DNA from: Bacteriovoracaceae bacterium
Lineage (GTDB): Bacteria > Bdellovibrionota > UBA1018
Assembly: GCA_947447665.1 (NCBI GenBank)
Contig: CANFJX010000013.1
Coordinates: 1-60,109, forward strand
Reading direction: 5' to 3'
Length of the DNA stretch: 60,109 nucleotides
Below the pieces are notes generated by a model. That model saw nothing but the letters and a program-made list of their open reading frames with translations, did no database searches and had not been told where the DNA came from. The stretch's first letter is position 1. Each line of letters starts with the position of its first letter. This document shows positions 1-9,500 of the stretch, piece after piece. The translations under genes and the position numbers were made by a program.

Positions 1-1
1 A

Positions 2-991
2 TTTAGGATCAACGGTAAAGCGAGTTTTTCCTGGGATTTTGAGCCGGGGCATTTTGCCGGGGTGCCACTGGTGGAAACCGAGCCCTCGTGGAAAGATAAG
101 ATCGCTGAGACTCTTGCCCAACAGAACGACCCCAATCATCGGAGACTCCTCCCTCTGGTCGTAGGCGCACATAACTTTGATACCGTCACAAAGCTTCAAC
201 CCCAAGCCTTCGAACCCTTAATCATGACCCTGCCACTTCAAGCGATTGAAGCTCAATTGACCGCTTTGCGACACGTGGTGACGTCCGAAGCCCACGTTCA
301 ACACCTCAAGCCTCTTGCGATAAAACTCAAAGCAAAAATTGAGCAGGTCAACGATCTAGCAGCACTGCAAGCGCTTCACTCCCTCCTCACCGACGCCAAC
401 AACCCCTACGCGGGTGACGCCATCCACGCCCTGGGCAAACCCGATGCGGTATACACCCGAGTCTCCTCTGAGAAGCTCGCTGAAAAATATGGACCAGAGG
501 CCGCAAATAAAATGGGCCGGAGCTGGAGTCGCGAAATGTTTGGGCACCCAGTCATCATCGGTGATACGCTTGCAGGATGGTGGACTTTCGACAAAGCCCG
601 AGAGGAGTGCATCAAGCTCAACCCGCCTGACCAGCAAGACACTGTGAGAGCTGCACTCAAAACGAGAGAAGACAAATTACATGCAGTTCGCAAGGCCGCA
701 CCCGCCGATTTAAAAGAGCAACTCGCGGCGATCCATCACGCAAACCCTATCCCAGGGATTTACCTCATGAGCAAAGAGGAGTGGGACGTGATTGAAGCCG
801 ATCTGGGGTATCAAGAAAGCAGATACATCCCGCAAATTTTACCTAAACTCCGAGGTGAAATGTTTTGGACGTCCTCTGGCAAGCCAAACAGTACTTTCCG
901 CGGATTTATCTTCTACGGTAGTGAAGGTCACGTCGGCTACGAAAACCACAACAACAGAAGAACCGTTCGGTGTGGAGCCGCTGGGTGGTAG
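2..991 (+). CDS. Partial protein with C-terminal DUF1566/Lcl-like end (5' end outside window)
   Basis: The frame is open from base 2 to the TGG-TAG at 991, so the first usable start (GTG at 62) is probably internal and the gene begins upstream of the window. About 330 residues are visible. Most of it is charged and alpha-helical in character, with no motif I recognise. The last 45 residues contain FWTSS and, near the end, RRTVRCG. That spacing resembles the C-terminal signature of DUF1566 / Fibrobacter-paralogous (lectin-like) domains, which often sit on exported proteins. No catalytic function can be assigned. It converges on the small exported gene at 999, with 7 bases between the stops. 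Confidence 0.6.
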   Translation, partial: FRINGKASFSWDFEPGHFAGVPLVETEPSWKDKIAETLAQQNDPNHRRLLPLVVGAHNFDTVTKLQPQAFEPLIMTLPLQAIEAQLTALRHVVTSEAHVQHLKPLAIKLKAKIEQVNDLAALQALHSLLTDANNPYAGDAIHALGKPDAVYTRVSSEKLAEKYGPEAANKMGRSWSREMFGHPVIIGDTLAGWWTFDKAREECIKLNPPDQQDTVRAALKTREDKLHAVRKAAPADLKEQLAAIHHANPIPGIYLMSKEEWDVIEADLGYQESRYIPQILPKLRGEMFWTSSGKPNSTFRGFIFYGSEGHVGYENHNNRRTVRCGAAGW

Positions 992-998
992 CCTATTA

Positions 999-1349
999 TT
1001 AGCGGAAATATGGGCAATAACCAGCACCACGTTCATAAAGTTGGTGTATCGGGGCATTCTTTTGCTTTACGCCGTTAGCATCCGTAGTATCTGCGGTCGA
1101 TATCCTAACCCCCGGATCATGTATCGCAGGCCTTTCTGAACTATCCGCGTTGACTTTCATTTTTGAAATTGCATCCTGCCTCATCTTAATCCGGTCTGAT
1201 GTAAAAGGATTACCTTCGGCTAAATTTCCGAGCCCGCCATCTTTATATTCAGCTCCTCCAATATTATCAAGTTCAACCGCCCTACCCAACTCTGGGGCAC
1301 CCAAAGCCCAAGACAGAGAGAGAATGAGTCCGAAAAGTATTTTTTTCAT
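999..1349 (-). CDS. Small exported protein of unknown function
   Basis: A 116-residue protein starting MKKILFGLILSL, with a classical Sec signal peptide (Lys-Lys, a hydrophobic core, then Ala-rich to about residue 25, GRA). The mature part is polar and Gly/Asp-rich, ends in CPYFR, and has a single Cys. I prefer ATG at 1349 over the upstream in-frame TTG at 1355 because the signal peptide starts cleanly there; an AGGA lies 10 bases upstream. A good sigma70-type promoter sits just upstream, so it is probably transcribed on its own, although it follows three large exported genes on the same strand. I do not recognise the family. Confidence 0.6.
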   Translation of the reverse strand: MKKILFGLILSLSWALGAPELGRAVELDNIGGAEYKDGGLGNLAEGNPFTSDRIKMRQDAISKMKVNADSSERPAIHDPGVRISTADTTDANGVKQKNAPIHQLYERGAGYCPYFR

Positions 1350-1382
1350 AACCAACTGATCCTTTCAAACTTCCGTCATTTA

Positions 1383-1412
1383 ATTATAAAATAACCTGAC
1401 TAAAAAAATCAA
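1383..1412 (-). promoter_or_regulatory. Sigma70-type promoter for the small exported gene
   Basis: On the minus strand TTGATT (1412-1407) is followed after 18 bases by a perfect TATAAT (1388-1383), about 33 bases before the ATG at 1349. The surrounding 1356-1598 stretch is very AT-rich and holds no other gene. Confidence 0.55.
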
Positions 1413-1598
1413 TAAATATTAATTATGCCTTAACTAAGTTTAATTAAATAAATGTTAAAAAATTAAATTAAATATATTTAAGCATAAAGCCGCAACGAAT
1501 AAATTCTGCTAGCTTATCTTTCCCCACTTCGGGTTTCTTATTCAATTTTTCACCTATCTCTGCAAACTATTTTCACAGAGCAATTCACACCTACTCAG

Positions 1599-3563
1599 CT
1601 ATGGATTTGGGGAGTAAGAAGCATCGTACACGCATCCGACGCGATCCACTTCGTCTGGCAACCAAGTCCCATCGTTCATTTTTGGCTCAACTTTAGCTAT
1701 AGGCTTTTCCAAGTCGTCCTTCATTGAGCAGTTCGTTGCAACGGCGCAATCTTCCCCGTCCCGTAAATTCTGTGCTGCCCCTATGCTCGCAGTATCATCC
1801 CTAGCCCCAGAAGCCCCGGCAACGTTGCAGGTAGAAAAGGCGGCAGGGAAGAAAGTATTATAGCCAGTAGTTGAGCAGAGATGACCGGCGACCGTAGTTA
1901 CTTTTTTGTCATCTGTGTTGTCGGCAAATTTAAGATCATACACGGTCTTCTGCTTAACAGAACCCTGGACTGGCACCAGCTCATCAACAAAAGCTTCAAC
2001 TGCTCCCGGATCAAAGTCGACGGACGCTACGCCCAAAAAACCACCATCAGCGCAGAGCTGGGTGTCGGTTTTTGCCTGGGTTCCCGGTTCTACTGCACTT
2101 CCCAGTGCAGCCGCCGAAGCGACCACGGTGGCAAGCGTGCGTACAGAAACGTCACTCATCACAATCGTTCCGTCTTTATTGTAGAGATCATAAGTACCCG
2201 TGTCGCTTTTGTAACTGAGCATCAATCCCTGCAAATGATCGCCTAACTTCATTAACCTAGGATCAGTGAGTCCCAGATCTTTAAATGCCTTGCTCTGCCC
2301 TCTACAAGTATTTGCCCAAGTGCTGTCATCCCATTGCTTTTCATTCGGCACATCGAGTGAACCAGGCATGCCAGCGCCCGTACCCGAGCTTGTTTCCGTC
2401 ATCGCTTGGGCGACCTCGAGACCGACCGACCCACCAACTAGCGAGACAGTAGCTAAATACGGCGCAGCTCGTGAAAATCCCTGACTGATTGCGGCCCCGG
2501 CTCGGCTAAACGCGCCTACGGATGCCGGATTAGCACGTCCAGGCATTTTACAAGAATTCCCTCCTTGCTTTGATGGCTTAGAACCCTTGCCACCACCCTT
2601 GACAGGACCCTTAGTCAGAGGTCTTTTGACTCTAAACATCTTGCCCGCTTGGAGGATGACTCGTCGTGTGTTAGCGAATGCAACTCTCCCAGCTCCCGCA
2701 ACACCCTTAGCTGCCCCTGCCATGACTCTCCCCAATCCCCCTACAACCTTGAGAACAACTGATAAAACCACCCTGATCGCAGCGCCAACCGCTTTTAGCG
2801 CACCACTAATGAGAGCACCAGCACCCGGAATAAGCATCGCTAACGTTGAAACTGCATCCAACAATTTAAGGAACCCGTCTTTCACTTTTGATTCATACTC
2901 TGATATTTGATAAAATTTATTACTATTATCATTAATATTTGTCATACAAGCGTCATAGCTTTTTATATCAAGCTTCATTTCAGTGGATTTGCCATCAGGC
3001 GACCAATTAAAGTTTCCTGAAGTAGGAAGTCCCGAGGGATAAAACGAAGCAAACGTGCGGCCAACCGAGGGATCAAAATTTCTCACCGCCCTAGAGTCAT
3101 AAATTGTATCCCTGTTGTACGGCCCGCACTCCAAAAGCCACCGGGGCGCCGTAGTAAAAAGCATCTCGCCGCTCTCTGACAAATAGGGCTTCCAACCGGG
3201 GGTATCACCACACAAATGCTTTGCTTGGTCATCGTCTGTGCCTTGGGTTGCCACGATTGCCGCCAACTCTGTTACAAATGGATAGCGATTATGCGTTCCA
3301 TCAGGCACATCTGCGCTCAAGCTCAAGGGTGGATTACTATTAGTTACATTAAAGAGACAGACCGTCGTACCATCTCCTGTAGTTCCTGACAGCCCCGGGC
3401 AACCCTGATCGCTCGGCAAAATCACGGATAGAGGATCCGTCATTGATATGAATGATTTATTTTGATCAGTATTATCTGCCCACGCGGCGTTCTGCGCAAG
3501 AATGGCAATAATTAAAATGTAGGCCACCGTCTTGTTCAGTCGATTTGAATTTTTAAAATCCAT
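1599..3563 (-). CDS. Large exported protein with Gly/Ala-rich hydrophobic helices
   Basis: A 654-residue protein with a signal peptide ending near residue 29 (NAAWA-D). Residues 50-220 are polar with several Cys. Residues 232-300 form an unusual long run of Ala/Gly/Val/Leu with spaced Lys and Arg (for example LIPGAGALISGALKAVGAA), followed by a basic Gly/Lys linker (about 315-340). A second hydrophobic patch follows at about 368-388. This pattern resembles membrane-inserting or pore-forming segments, but no known toxin signature is visible. GGAG five bases before the ATG supports the start. It is 43 bases behind the 960-residue gene and probably in its operon. Family not recognised. Confidence 0.65.
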   Translation of the reverse strand: MDFKNSNRLNKTVAYILIIAILAQNAAWADNTDQNKSFISMTDPLSVILPSDQGCPGLSGTTGDGTTVCLFNVTNSNPPLSLSADVPDGTHNRYPFVTELAAIVATQGTDDDQAKHLCGDTPGWKPYLSESGEMLFTTAPRWLLECGPYNRDTIYDSRAVRNFDPSVGRTFASFYPSGLPTSGNFNWSPDGKSTEMKLDIKSYDACMTNINDNSNKFYQISEYESKVKDGFLKLLDAVSTLAMLIPGAGALISGALKAVGAAIRVVLSVVLKVVGGLGRVMAGAAKGVAGAGRVAFANTRRVILQAGKMFRVKRPLTKGPVKGGGKGSKPSKQGGNSCKMPGRANPASVGAFSRAGAAISQGFSRAAPYLATVSLVGGSVGLEVAQAMTETSSGTGAGMPGSLDVPNEKQWDDSTWANTCRGQSKAFKDLGLTDPRLMKLGDHLQGLMLSYKSDTGTYDLYNKDGTIVMSDVSVRTLATVVASAAALGSAVEPGTQAKTDTQLCADGGFLGVASVDFDPGAVEAFVDELVPVQGSVKQKTVYDLKFADNTDDKKVTTVAGHLCSTTGYNTFFPAAFSTCNVAGASGARDDTASIGAAQNLRDGEDCAVATNCSMKDDLEKPIAKVEPKMNDGTWLPDEVDRVGCVYDASYSPNP

Positions 3564-3583
3564 AATCTCTCCATTCTCTTAGC

Positions 3584-3599
3584 GCCTTAGTCTTAAGGC
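3584..3599. other. Small inverted repeat between two giant exported genes
   Basis: GCCTTA-GTCT-TAAGGC, a perfect 6-bp stem with a 4-base loop in the 43-base spacer between the 960- and 654-residue genes. There is no following T-run, so it is more likely an RNA processing or stability element than a terminator. Confidence 0.3.
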
Positions 3600-3606
3600 A
3601 CCCACA

Positions 3607-6489
3607 TTACTTCGAGGTACTCAGATCTAACCCCGCCGCACCCGCAAGAACTGATTCTGCAAGGCTGCCGTAGCAAGCTACTTTGCGCTCAGGGCCGATC
3701 TTGGTCCACCTTCTCAGACTGAGACAAATCCCGAATGCATCGTCGCCGCCTCCAGCGTCTTCAACCTTCCATCCTTCGGGTAGGTAGAAAAATGGGTCGT
3801 TAGTGGCACTGCGAGCACTTGAATTAAAAGCCCCACTGAAGTTAAATATCGGATCAGGCATCTGTCTTGGGTCGCTCAAGTAAGGAGGCGGACCCGATTG
3901 CTTACCATTTTTATAGTTATATTGTTGACAAGAAATACCGCCGGTATCGGCAATCATGCAAGCAAAAGCACTTCCTAAAAAGACCCGCTCTACGATAGGG
4001 CCACCCGACGACGCTGGAAAGGCGGACGGCACATAATCTAGCCCACGGACATTAAACTGGCCTATCCACTTATTAAAGGCGTCACGTATTTGATTTCTTT
4101 TGTAGAATCTATTTGAATCACAGCTCAGCGTCGTAGTACTCGCAGTGGGGGTAACCGCACTGGGGCTGCCCGAAGGCGTACTATCCGAAGCTGGGGCACT
4201 GCCGACACAAGTAGTCTCAGGCCCCATAAATAATTGGCTATAAGCATTGCCCTCAGAAACGATCTTACTGTCTGAATTGCTGCAGCCCAGATCAGAGCCG
4301 CTGATATTCCCCCAACAGTGGAGCGATTGATCAGACAAAAGAGAACAGGTACAATGGTTACCCATAGCAAGTTTTTCAACTCCTTTTACCCCACTCATCA
4401 CAGGATCCGCTGGCAGCGCGTTAAATTGATCGAACCCCCCTTGCGCGTAGAGAATACCGGAAGTACCGAGAGCAAAAACAGCATTGCGAGCAATGGTGAG
4501 ATCCTTAATCACCTCGCCCGGAGGGATTTGGGCGGACTGCCCTGGAGCTAGCCGAAAGAGACTGGTGAGATCATCACATCCAGAAGCGGCATCACACTTT
4601 GGCTGCCCTCTACACTGAATCTCCTGATCTGCCTCTATCTGGGTAATCCCATCCAAAAGCCGGTGATTATAAGCTACATAACAGGACGTGGGAGGGGTAC
4701 CCGCCCAGCCATTCGTATTAGGCGTAAATGCAAGCATGCCGCCTCTCAAATCGGGATCAGGCATATTAGGTACCACCTGCTTAATCTGAAATACATTAGC
4801 ATCCCATGCAAGGTCGCTCTCGGGCCCAACATGATGCATATGCAGCTGCAAATAATGACCAGATGCATAGGCAAAACCATGATCACCCCACTCCAAAGTA
4901 CTTGGCTTGGAGAACTCTTTTTGATTTTCGTTGAAAAAACCAGCAAGCAAATCCTTAAACGTATCCATCGATGTGAGATCACCCAGCTTAGATCCCAGCT
5001 CAGGAGCTTTCTCCAGCTTCCGCATCACTTCTTTTGTGTTGTGATCAGTATAGATCTGGGATGGCCCCTTCAAAATATAAACCCACTGATCGTTTGTAAA
5101 ACTTTCGGTTGATAGATCATTCTCGTTAGGCTGATCAGTACCACCTTCGGATAAACTGGGTAAATAAATGGCTGCGTGCTTGAGCTTATCGGCCGGAAAG
5201 CAACCTAGAACCTGTACCGCGTGCACTGCTCCCGTCGGCGGTGAGTAGCCGCGATAATCTAGCTCCATATGCAAGTTTTTCGCAAGAATTGTACGTGCTT
5301 CTCCATCTGGCACGCTCCCTCGCGGTACTGGATTGCCGTCCTCGTCCTTGACAGTCATAGGCTCATCGAGGAACCCTCTCGCGCAAACTCCAGTTTCAAG
5401 ATCTTCACCGAAACAATTCACCTCAGAAAACGACTGACGCTCAAACTGCTGATCTTCATTAATCAATAAAATCAAGGGCTCTTTTTCTGCTGGATTCTCC
5501 CACTGAGCGGCATCATCCGTCTTTGTCCAATCCTTAGCCTTAATCTCACAAAGTGCATGCAATTTGTCCATGTGATCAGGCCTGATCTGAAATTTATCGA
5601 TTCCTCCCTTGGGCACCATAAAAATATTGGCTCGCTTACTTAAATCCATATCCCGACCCAACGAAGGAGAAAAAACTGTTTTCTTGCCATCCCAAGTATT
5701 CGGGGCACTTGGAGCGGCAGGAATTTCACTCACGGAGTTAAATGGCTCATAACTCAGAAAGTAAACCCCACTTTGCCTGAGGAGATCATTATAATTACCG
5801 GAAATCTTAGCCCAAAGATCGCCAAAAAAAGAGGGATCTTTATCGTAAAATCGATTCATGAAAAAATTAAGCCCAGCGGCAGCATTTAAATTCGATTGAC
5901 TGAGTTCGTAATCCTCAGTGGAATATTCGTTAACCATCTCTACGTCATCACCGTTTGTTTGAACACTCGCAGGATCTTTTCCGTCGGCCCTCTTGCCAGC
6001 AAATGAATCACTATTGTAGATTGCTCGAAAATACAAATCACCCTCAGAAAGTTTGACGCGAAAGTGAGGTTTACCATCGCCCCCAGAAACAGAGAATTTT
6101 CCATGGAACAAATCATAATTAATCTTAGATTCAAAAGCTGAAGCAATGACTTGAGTCGATGTCTCTCCCAATTGGTAGGGTATCCGAAGCGAAGGAAAAC
6201 ATGAGATCATTTGAAACAACGGCACACCAATGGGCAAACCCAGACGCTCTAAAGGATCAATTAACCAATCCTTGCTCACTTCACTATTGGGCCCGTACCA
6301 GTGGTCGTAATCAGCGCCCTGCTCTTCTACGGTTTCACCCACTAAGTATTTGCTGCCCTTACCTTGAGCATCCTCCCCTGGTACTGAGCAAAGGCTATGA
6401 GCAAAAGAACTATTTGAAAAACAAAATGTAAGCATTACGATCGCAAGAAATAAGTTTGGATGTACTCTCACCAATTTTTCTATCATCAT
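3607..6489 (-). CDS. Large exported protein with RCC1-like blade near the C-terminus
   Basis: A 960-residue protein with a signal peptide (MMIEKLVRVHPNLFLAIVML..., cleavage near SSFA-H). The N-terminal two thirds are Asp/Pro-rich, with no motif I recognise. In the last third, CSLLSDQSLHCWGN and later FACMIADTGGISC match the 'G..H.CAL..dG.v.CWG' blade of RCC1/BLIP-II-type beta-propellers found in large surface proteins. A Ser/Thr/Pro-rich linker lies between these blades. AGGAAC about six bases before the ATG supports the start. It lies between the 2220- and 654-residue genes on the same strand, with spacers of 63 and 43 bases, so the three are probably co-transcribed. A surface or extracellular role is inferred. 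Confidence 0.7.
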   Translation of the reverse strand: MMIEKLVRVHPNLFLAIVMLTFCFSNSSFAHSLCSVPGEDAQGKGSKYLVGETVEEQGADYDHWYGPNSEVSKDWLIDPLERLGLPIGVPLFQMISCFPSLRIPYQLGETSTQVIASAFESKINYDLFHGKFSVSGGDGKPHFRVKLSEGDLYFRAIYNSDSFAGKRADGKDPASVQTNGDDVEMVNEYSTEDYELSQSNLNAAAGLNFFMNRFYDKDPSFFGDLWAKISGNYNDLLRQSGVYFLSYEPFNSVSEIPAAPSAPNTWDGKKTVFSPSLGRDMDLSKRANIFMVPKGGIDKFQIRPDHMDKLHALCEIKAKDWTKTDDAAQWENPAEKEPLILLINEDQQFERQSFSEVNCFGEDLETGVCARGFLDEPMTVKDEDGNPVPRGSVPDGEARTILAKNLHMELDYRGYSPPTGAVHAVQVLGCFPADKLKHAAIYLPSLSEGGTDQPNENDLSTESFTNDQWVYILKGPSQIYTDHNTKEVMRKLEKAPELGSKLGDLTSMDTFKDLLAGFFNENQKEFSKPSTLEWGDHGFAYASGHYLQLHMHHVGPESDLAWDANVFQIKQVVPNMPDPDLRGGMLAFTPNTNGWAGTPPTSCYVAYNHRLLDGITQIEADQEIQCRGQPKCDAASGCDDLTSLFRLAPGQSAQIPPGEVIKDLTIARNAVFALGTSGILYAQGGFDQFNALPADPVMSGVKGVEKLAMGNHCTCSLLSDQSLHCWGNISGSDLGCSNSDSKIVSEGNAYSQLFMGPETTCVGSAPASDSTPSGSPSAVTPTASTTTLSCDSNRFYKRNQIRDAFNKWIGQFNVRGLDYVPSAFPASSGGPIVERVFLGSAFACMIADTGGISCQQYNYKNGKQSGPPPYLSDPRQMPDPIFNFSGAFNSSARSATNDPFFYLPEGWKVEDAGGGDDAFGICLSLRRWTKIGPERKVACYGSLAESVLAGAAGLDLSTSK

Positions 6490-6552
6490 AAGTTCCTCAT
6501 ACGTTCCTCATTTTAAGCCGCCTAGTTATAACTCTGCCTTGCGATCTCAATT

Positions 6553-9500
6553 CTAATAATTTGGATTATTTTTAGGCCCATTAATTTTAAATATATCATC
6601 ACCATTCCCAACTTCTTCAACATGGTAGCTAGGGTCTACGAAATGCATATTTCTCATGTAATATTGATCATGTGTCATCTGTTGCCAATCAGGCCCGCCT
6701 AATCGCCCAGGTGGGAATCCACTGTCACATCGGTCAGTTTTAAAACCTGGAGGCACACACCCAATTTCTACCAGCTTAGCATATGCATCTACAGATATTT
6801 GGTGGTGGTTTGCCAAATTACCCCCATCGGACATCCCTTGAAGATGGGCGGACTCGACAGATATAGGGATATTATTAAATGAGTGCCAAGAACTGAAGGC
6901 CCAATCTGGTCTCTTGCACCACGCACTACCGAACAAATCTTGACATGCAAATTTGTAAACATAATCAATAGAACTAGAAGGGATTGTCGTACTCCATCGT
7001 CCGCAGCTCACAAAAGATGTGGAAGGATAATCCTCGAAGTTAAATTTCGAGCATGAGGTCAAGTTAGGATCGACTCTAAACTTACACACGAAGTTATTGC
7101 TTGGATTATCATGATCCGTAAAGACGCCATGATAAGCTCCATCTATATCTTGCCCTGCCGTCACATATGCGCCACCGGCCCACTCGCATTTGAATTGACC
7201 CATTAGATCGGGTTTTGGGCTGGGCTGGCCAGTCAATGCCGCGACTTTAACACTGGGTTCCGCACTTTGATTGGCCTCTGAGCCTGCGTTTGCACTATTA
7301 CAGCTAGGGTCCTCAGCTGCACCTACGTCAAGCGTGCAGCCGATGGCCGTCACGAGTGAAGAGCAGGTCTGCACGGCATCTGGCCCCGCAGGTCTCACCA
7401 AACACGCGTAGGGGTCCATTGGATTAGGGTAATATTTGTCAGACGGCATCGGATTAGTTCTACCGTTTATCAGCCCTAGTGAATCTTGTCTCTGGTGAGA
7501 ATTCAGAGCGCCGGCGGGTGAACGGTCGAAGTCATCAAAAACCCTAGGAAACAAAAACGCATCAGGATATGCCTCAGCAAGGCCACCCATTATTTTCCTC
7601 ATCCCTGGAGACATCACTACGCTCTTCCAGTACGGTCTTGGAGTCAATGAACCGCTAGGAGAAGCGTCCTCGTCGGTTGAAATATTAGCAAAAGTATGCT
7701 GCCCTGTTGTCACACTAAGAAGAGGCGCACAAGACATTTGCTTGGCACGATCCACTAGGCTTTGGTCTCCAAGATTTTGAAAAAGGTCAGAGTCGCAGGT
7801 TTGACGGGTAGTTGCGCTAAAATTAGCGCACTGTCTCCAACCCCTGGCACAAGTTGCAGCCTGAGGAGCCTGACTCGGTAAAGCCTCAGGCGCCGTAAAC
7901 TTGCACATAAATGGCTCTGGTTGCCCATCGCTACGACCATTACCTGATCGATTAACCCACTTGCCTCCGGCACCGTAGCACAGAGTTTCTGGACTACTTT
8001 TCGCTTTCTCTGGGAGTAGGTTATTATTTTCTGCCGAGTCATCGTATTGCCCAAAACAACTGATCTTGTCAAATTTATCAAGCACACAAACCCGCAGGTC
8101 GTCACCCGCTATTTCAGAGATCCCACGAGAAACAAAGGGAGGGCTTGACCATTCCGTAACTGAAGGAGGGCTTGACAGGGCGTTGGGATCACGATTGAGG
8201 GTCTGGGCGCACCGAAGAACGCCTTCTCCTTTATCGAAATCCATCGCACAGATGTCGCTGGTGGTTCGCTGGTAGGGCACCAACCCGCCATCACCCGCCA
8301 TGACTGGCCCCATAGTAACTAGAGCTCTCGCGTCTGCGAAGCTGGACAGCCAAGTGTTCAAACCATCGTTGGCCCAGTTGCTCTGAAAATCAGTCGAAAT
8401 TCGTAGACCAGGGGTAGTACGGTCATATGAATTCACGAGATCGGCGCGGTTATATGTGTCCCAGTATGGAGTACACCGAGTCGAGTTCCCTTTCTCACCA
8501 CGGAAGTGGTGATTAACACAAACACTTCCGCCGCCAGGCATGAATATACTGTCTTTGATAGCACTCGCACTTATCCAATAATCATCAACAGGTGGATTAG
8601 CTACGATAGTATAATTATCACTCCACCCAGCTGCCTTGTCGGCATCAGGATTAGCGGAGAGCATATCCTCCCGACTTATTCCAGGCTGTCTACCCCCAAG
8701 CCTAGGGCTTACATAGGCATTCCAACAGGTTAAATCTCGTTTGTTGCCAACTAATGCACAAAAACCTTTCATCAGAAAGGGTTTAATTATCGCCGGCCAG
8801 CTATTACTGTTTCTCAGATAACTCCACTGGCCAGCGGCAATCTCCCAAGCAAAGGAATCGCTTCCGGAATCATTAGTCGCTGCATTACTTAGATCAGTGG
8901 GACTACCCAGCTTTAATGCCGTTAAATTGGAACCGCTCAAGTTCATCGTCCAGCACAAAACTGTACCGCTGACGGTCAGGGCACAAAACTGGTCTTCGGA
9001 TAGATCGTTTGTAGCAGGGGCAACACTTTGAGAATTGCGTAACCCCACCACTTGATAAAAATGGCGGTCATTTGCTCGTAAGCTACTTAGATTAATCGGA
9101 GACACAGGTGGATTCAAATACGCTGCTGACATATTTGAACACTTCAAATCCATTTGGTTATCAATCCAACAAACATTGAGACCAGCAACAGCCACTTGCG
9201 TGGCACCCGGGTTTTTATCTACGTTCCCATCGTAAATAATGCTAGATGGTCGACCTTGTGCCCAGCAGTGGATCTTGCCACCACCTAAGGAAGGCGAACG
9301 ATCAAGAATCGCACAACCCGTAACATTACCACTATCAGGCGAAGCCAAAGGCAGAGGAGCTAGGATAGGATTACCGGAGGCATCTAATTGAACTTTGTCA
9401 ATATGTGGGAAATTAGTATTCGAAATCGCGATGTGCACTTCGTTGGTTAAATGATTGGGCACACGAACTAACGCAGGCACATTGACATTACTTCCCCAAA

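Noticed and set aside
4663..5112. A 149-residue plus-strand open frame inside the 960-residue exported gene
   Set aside because: Shadow frame with no recognisable motif; the opposite strand has a signal peptide and an RCC1-like blade.
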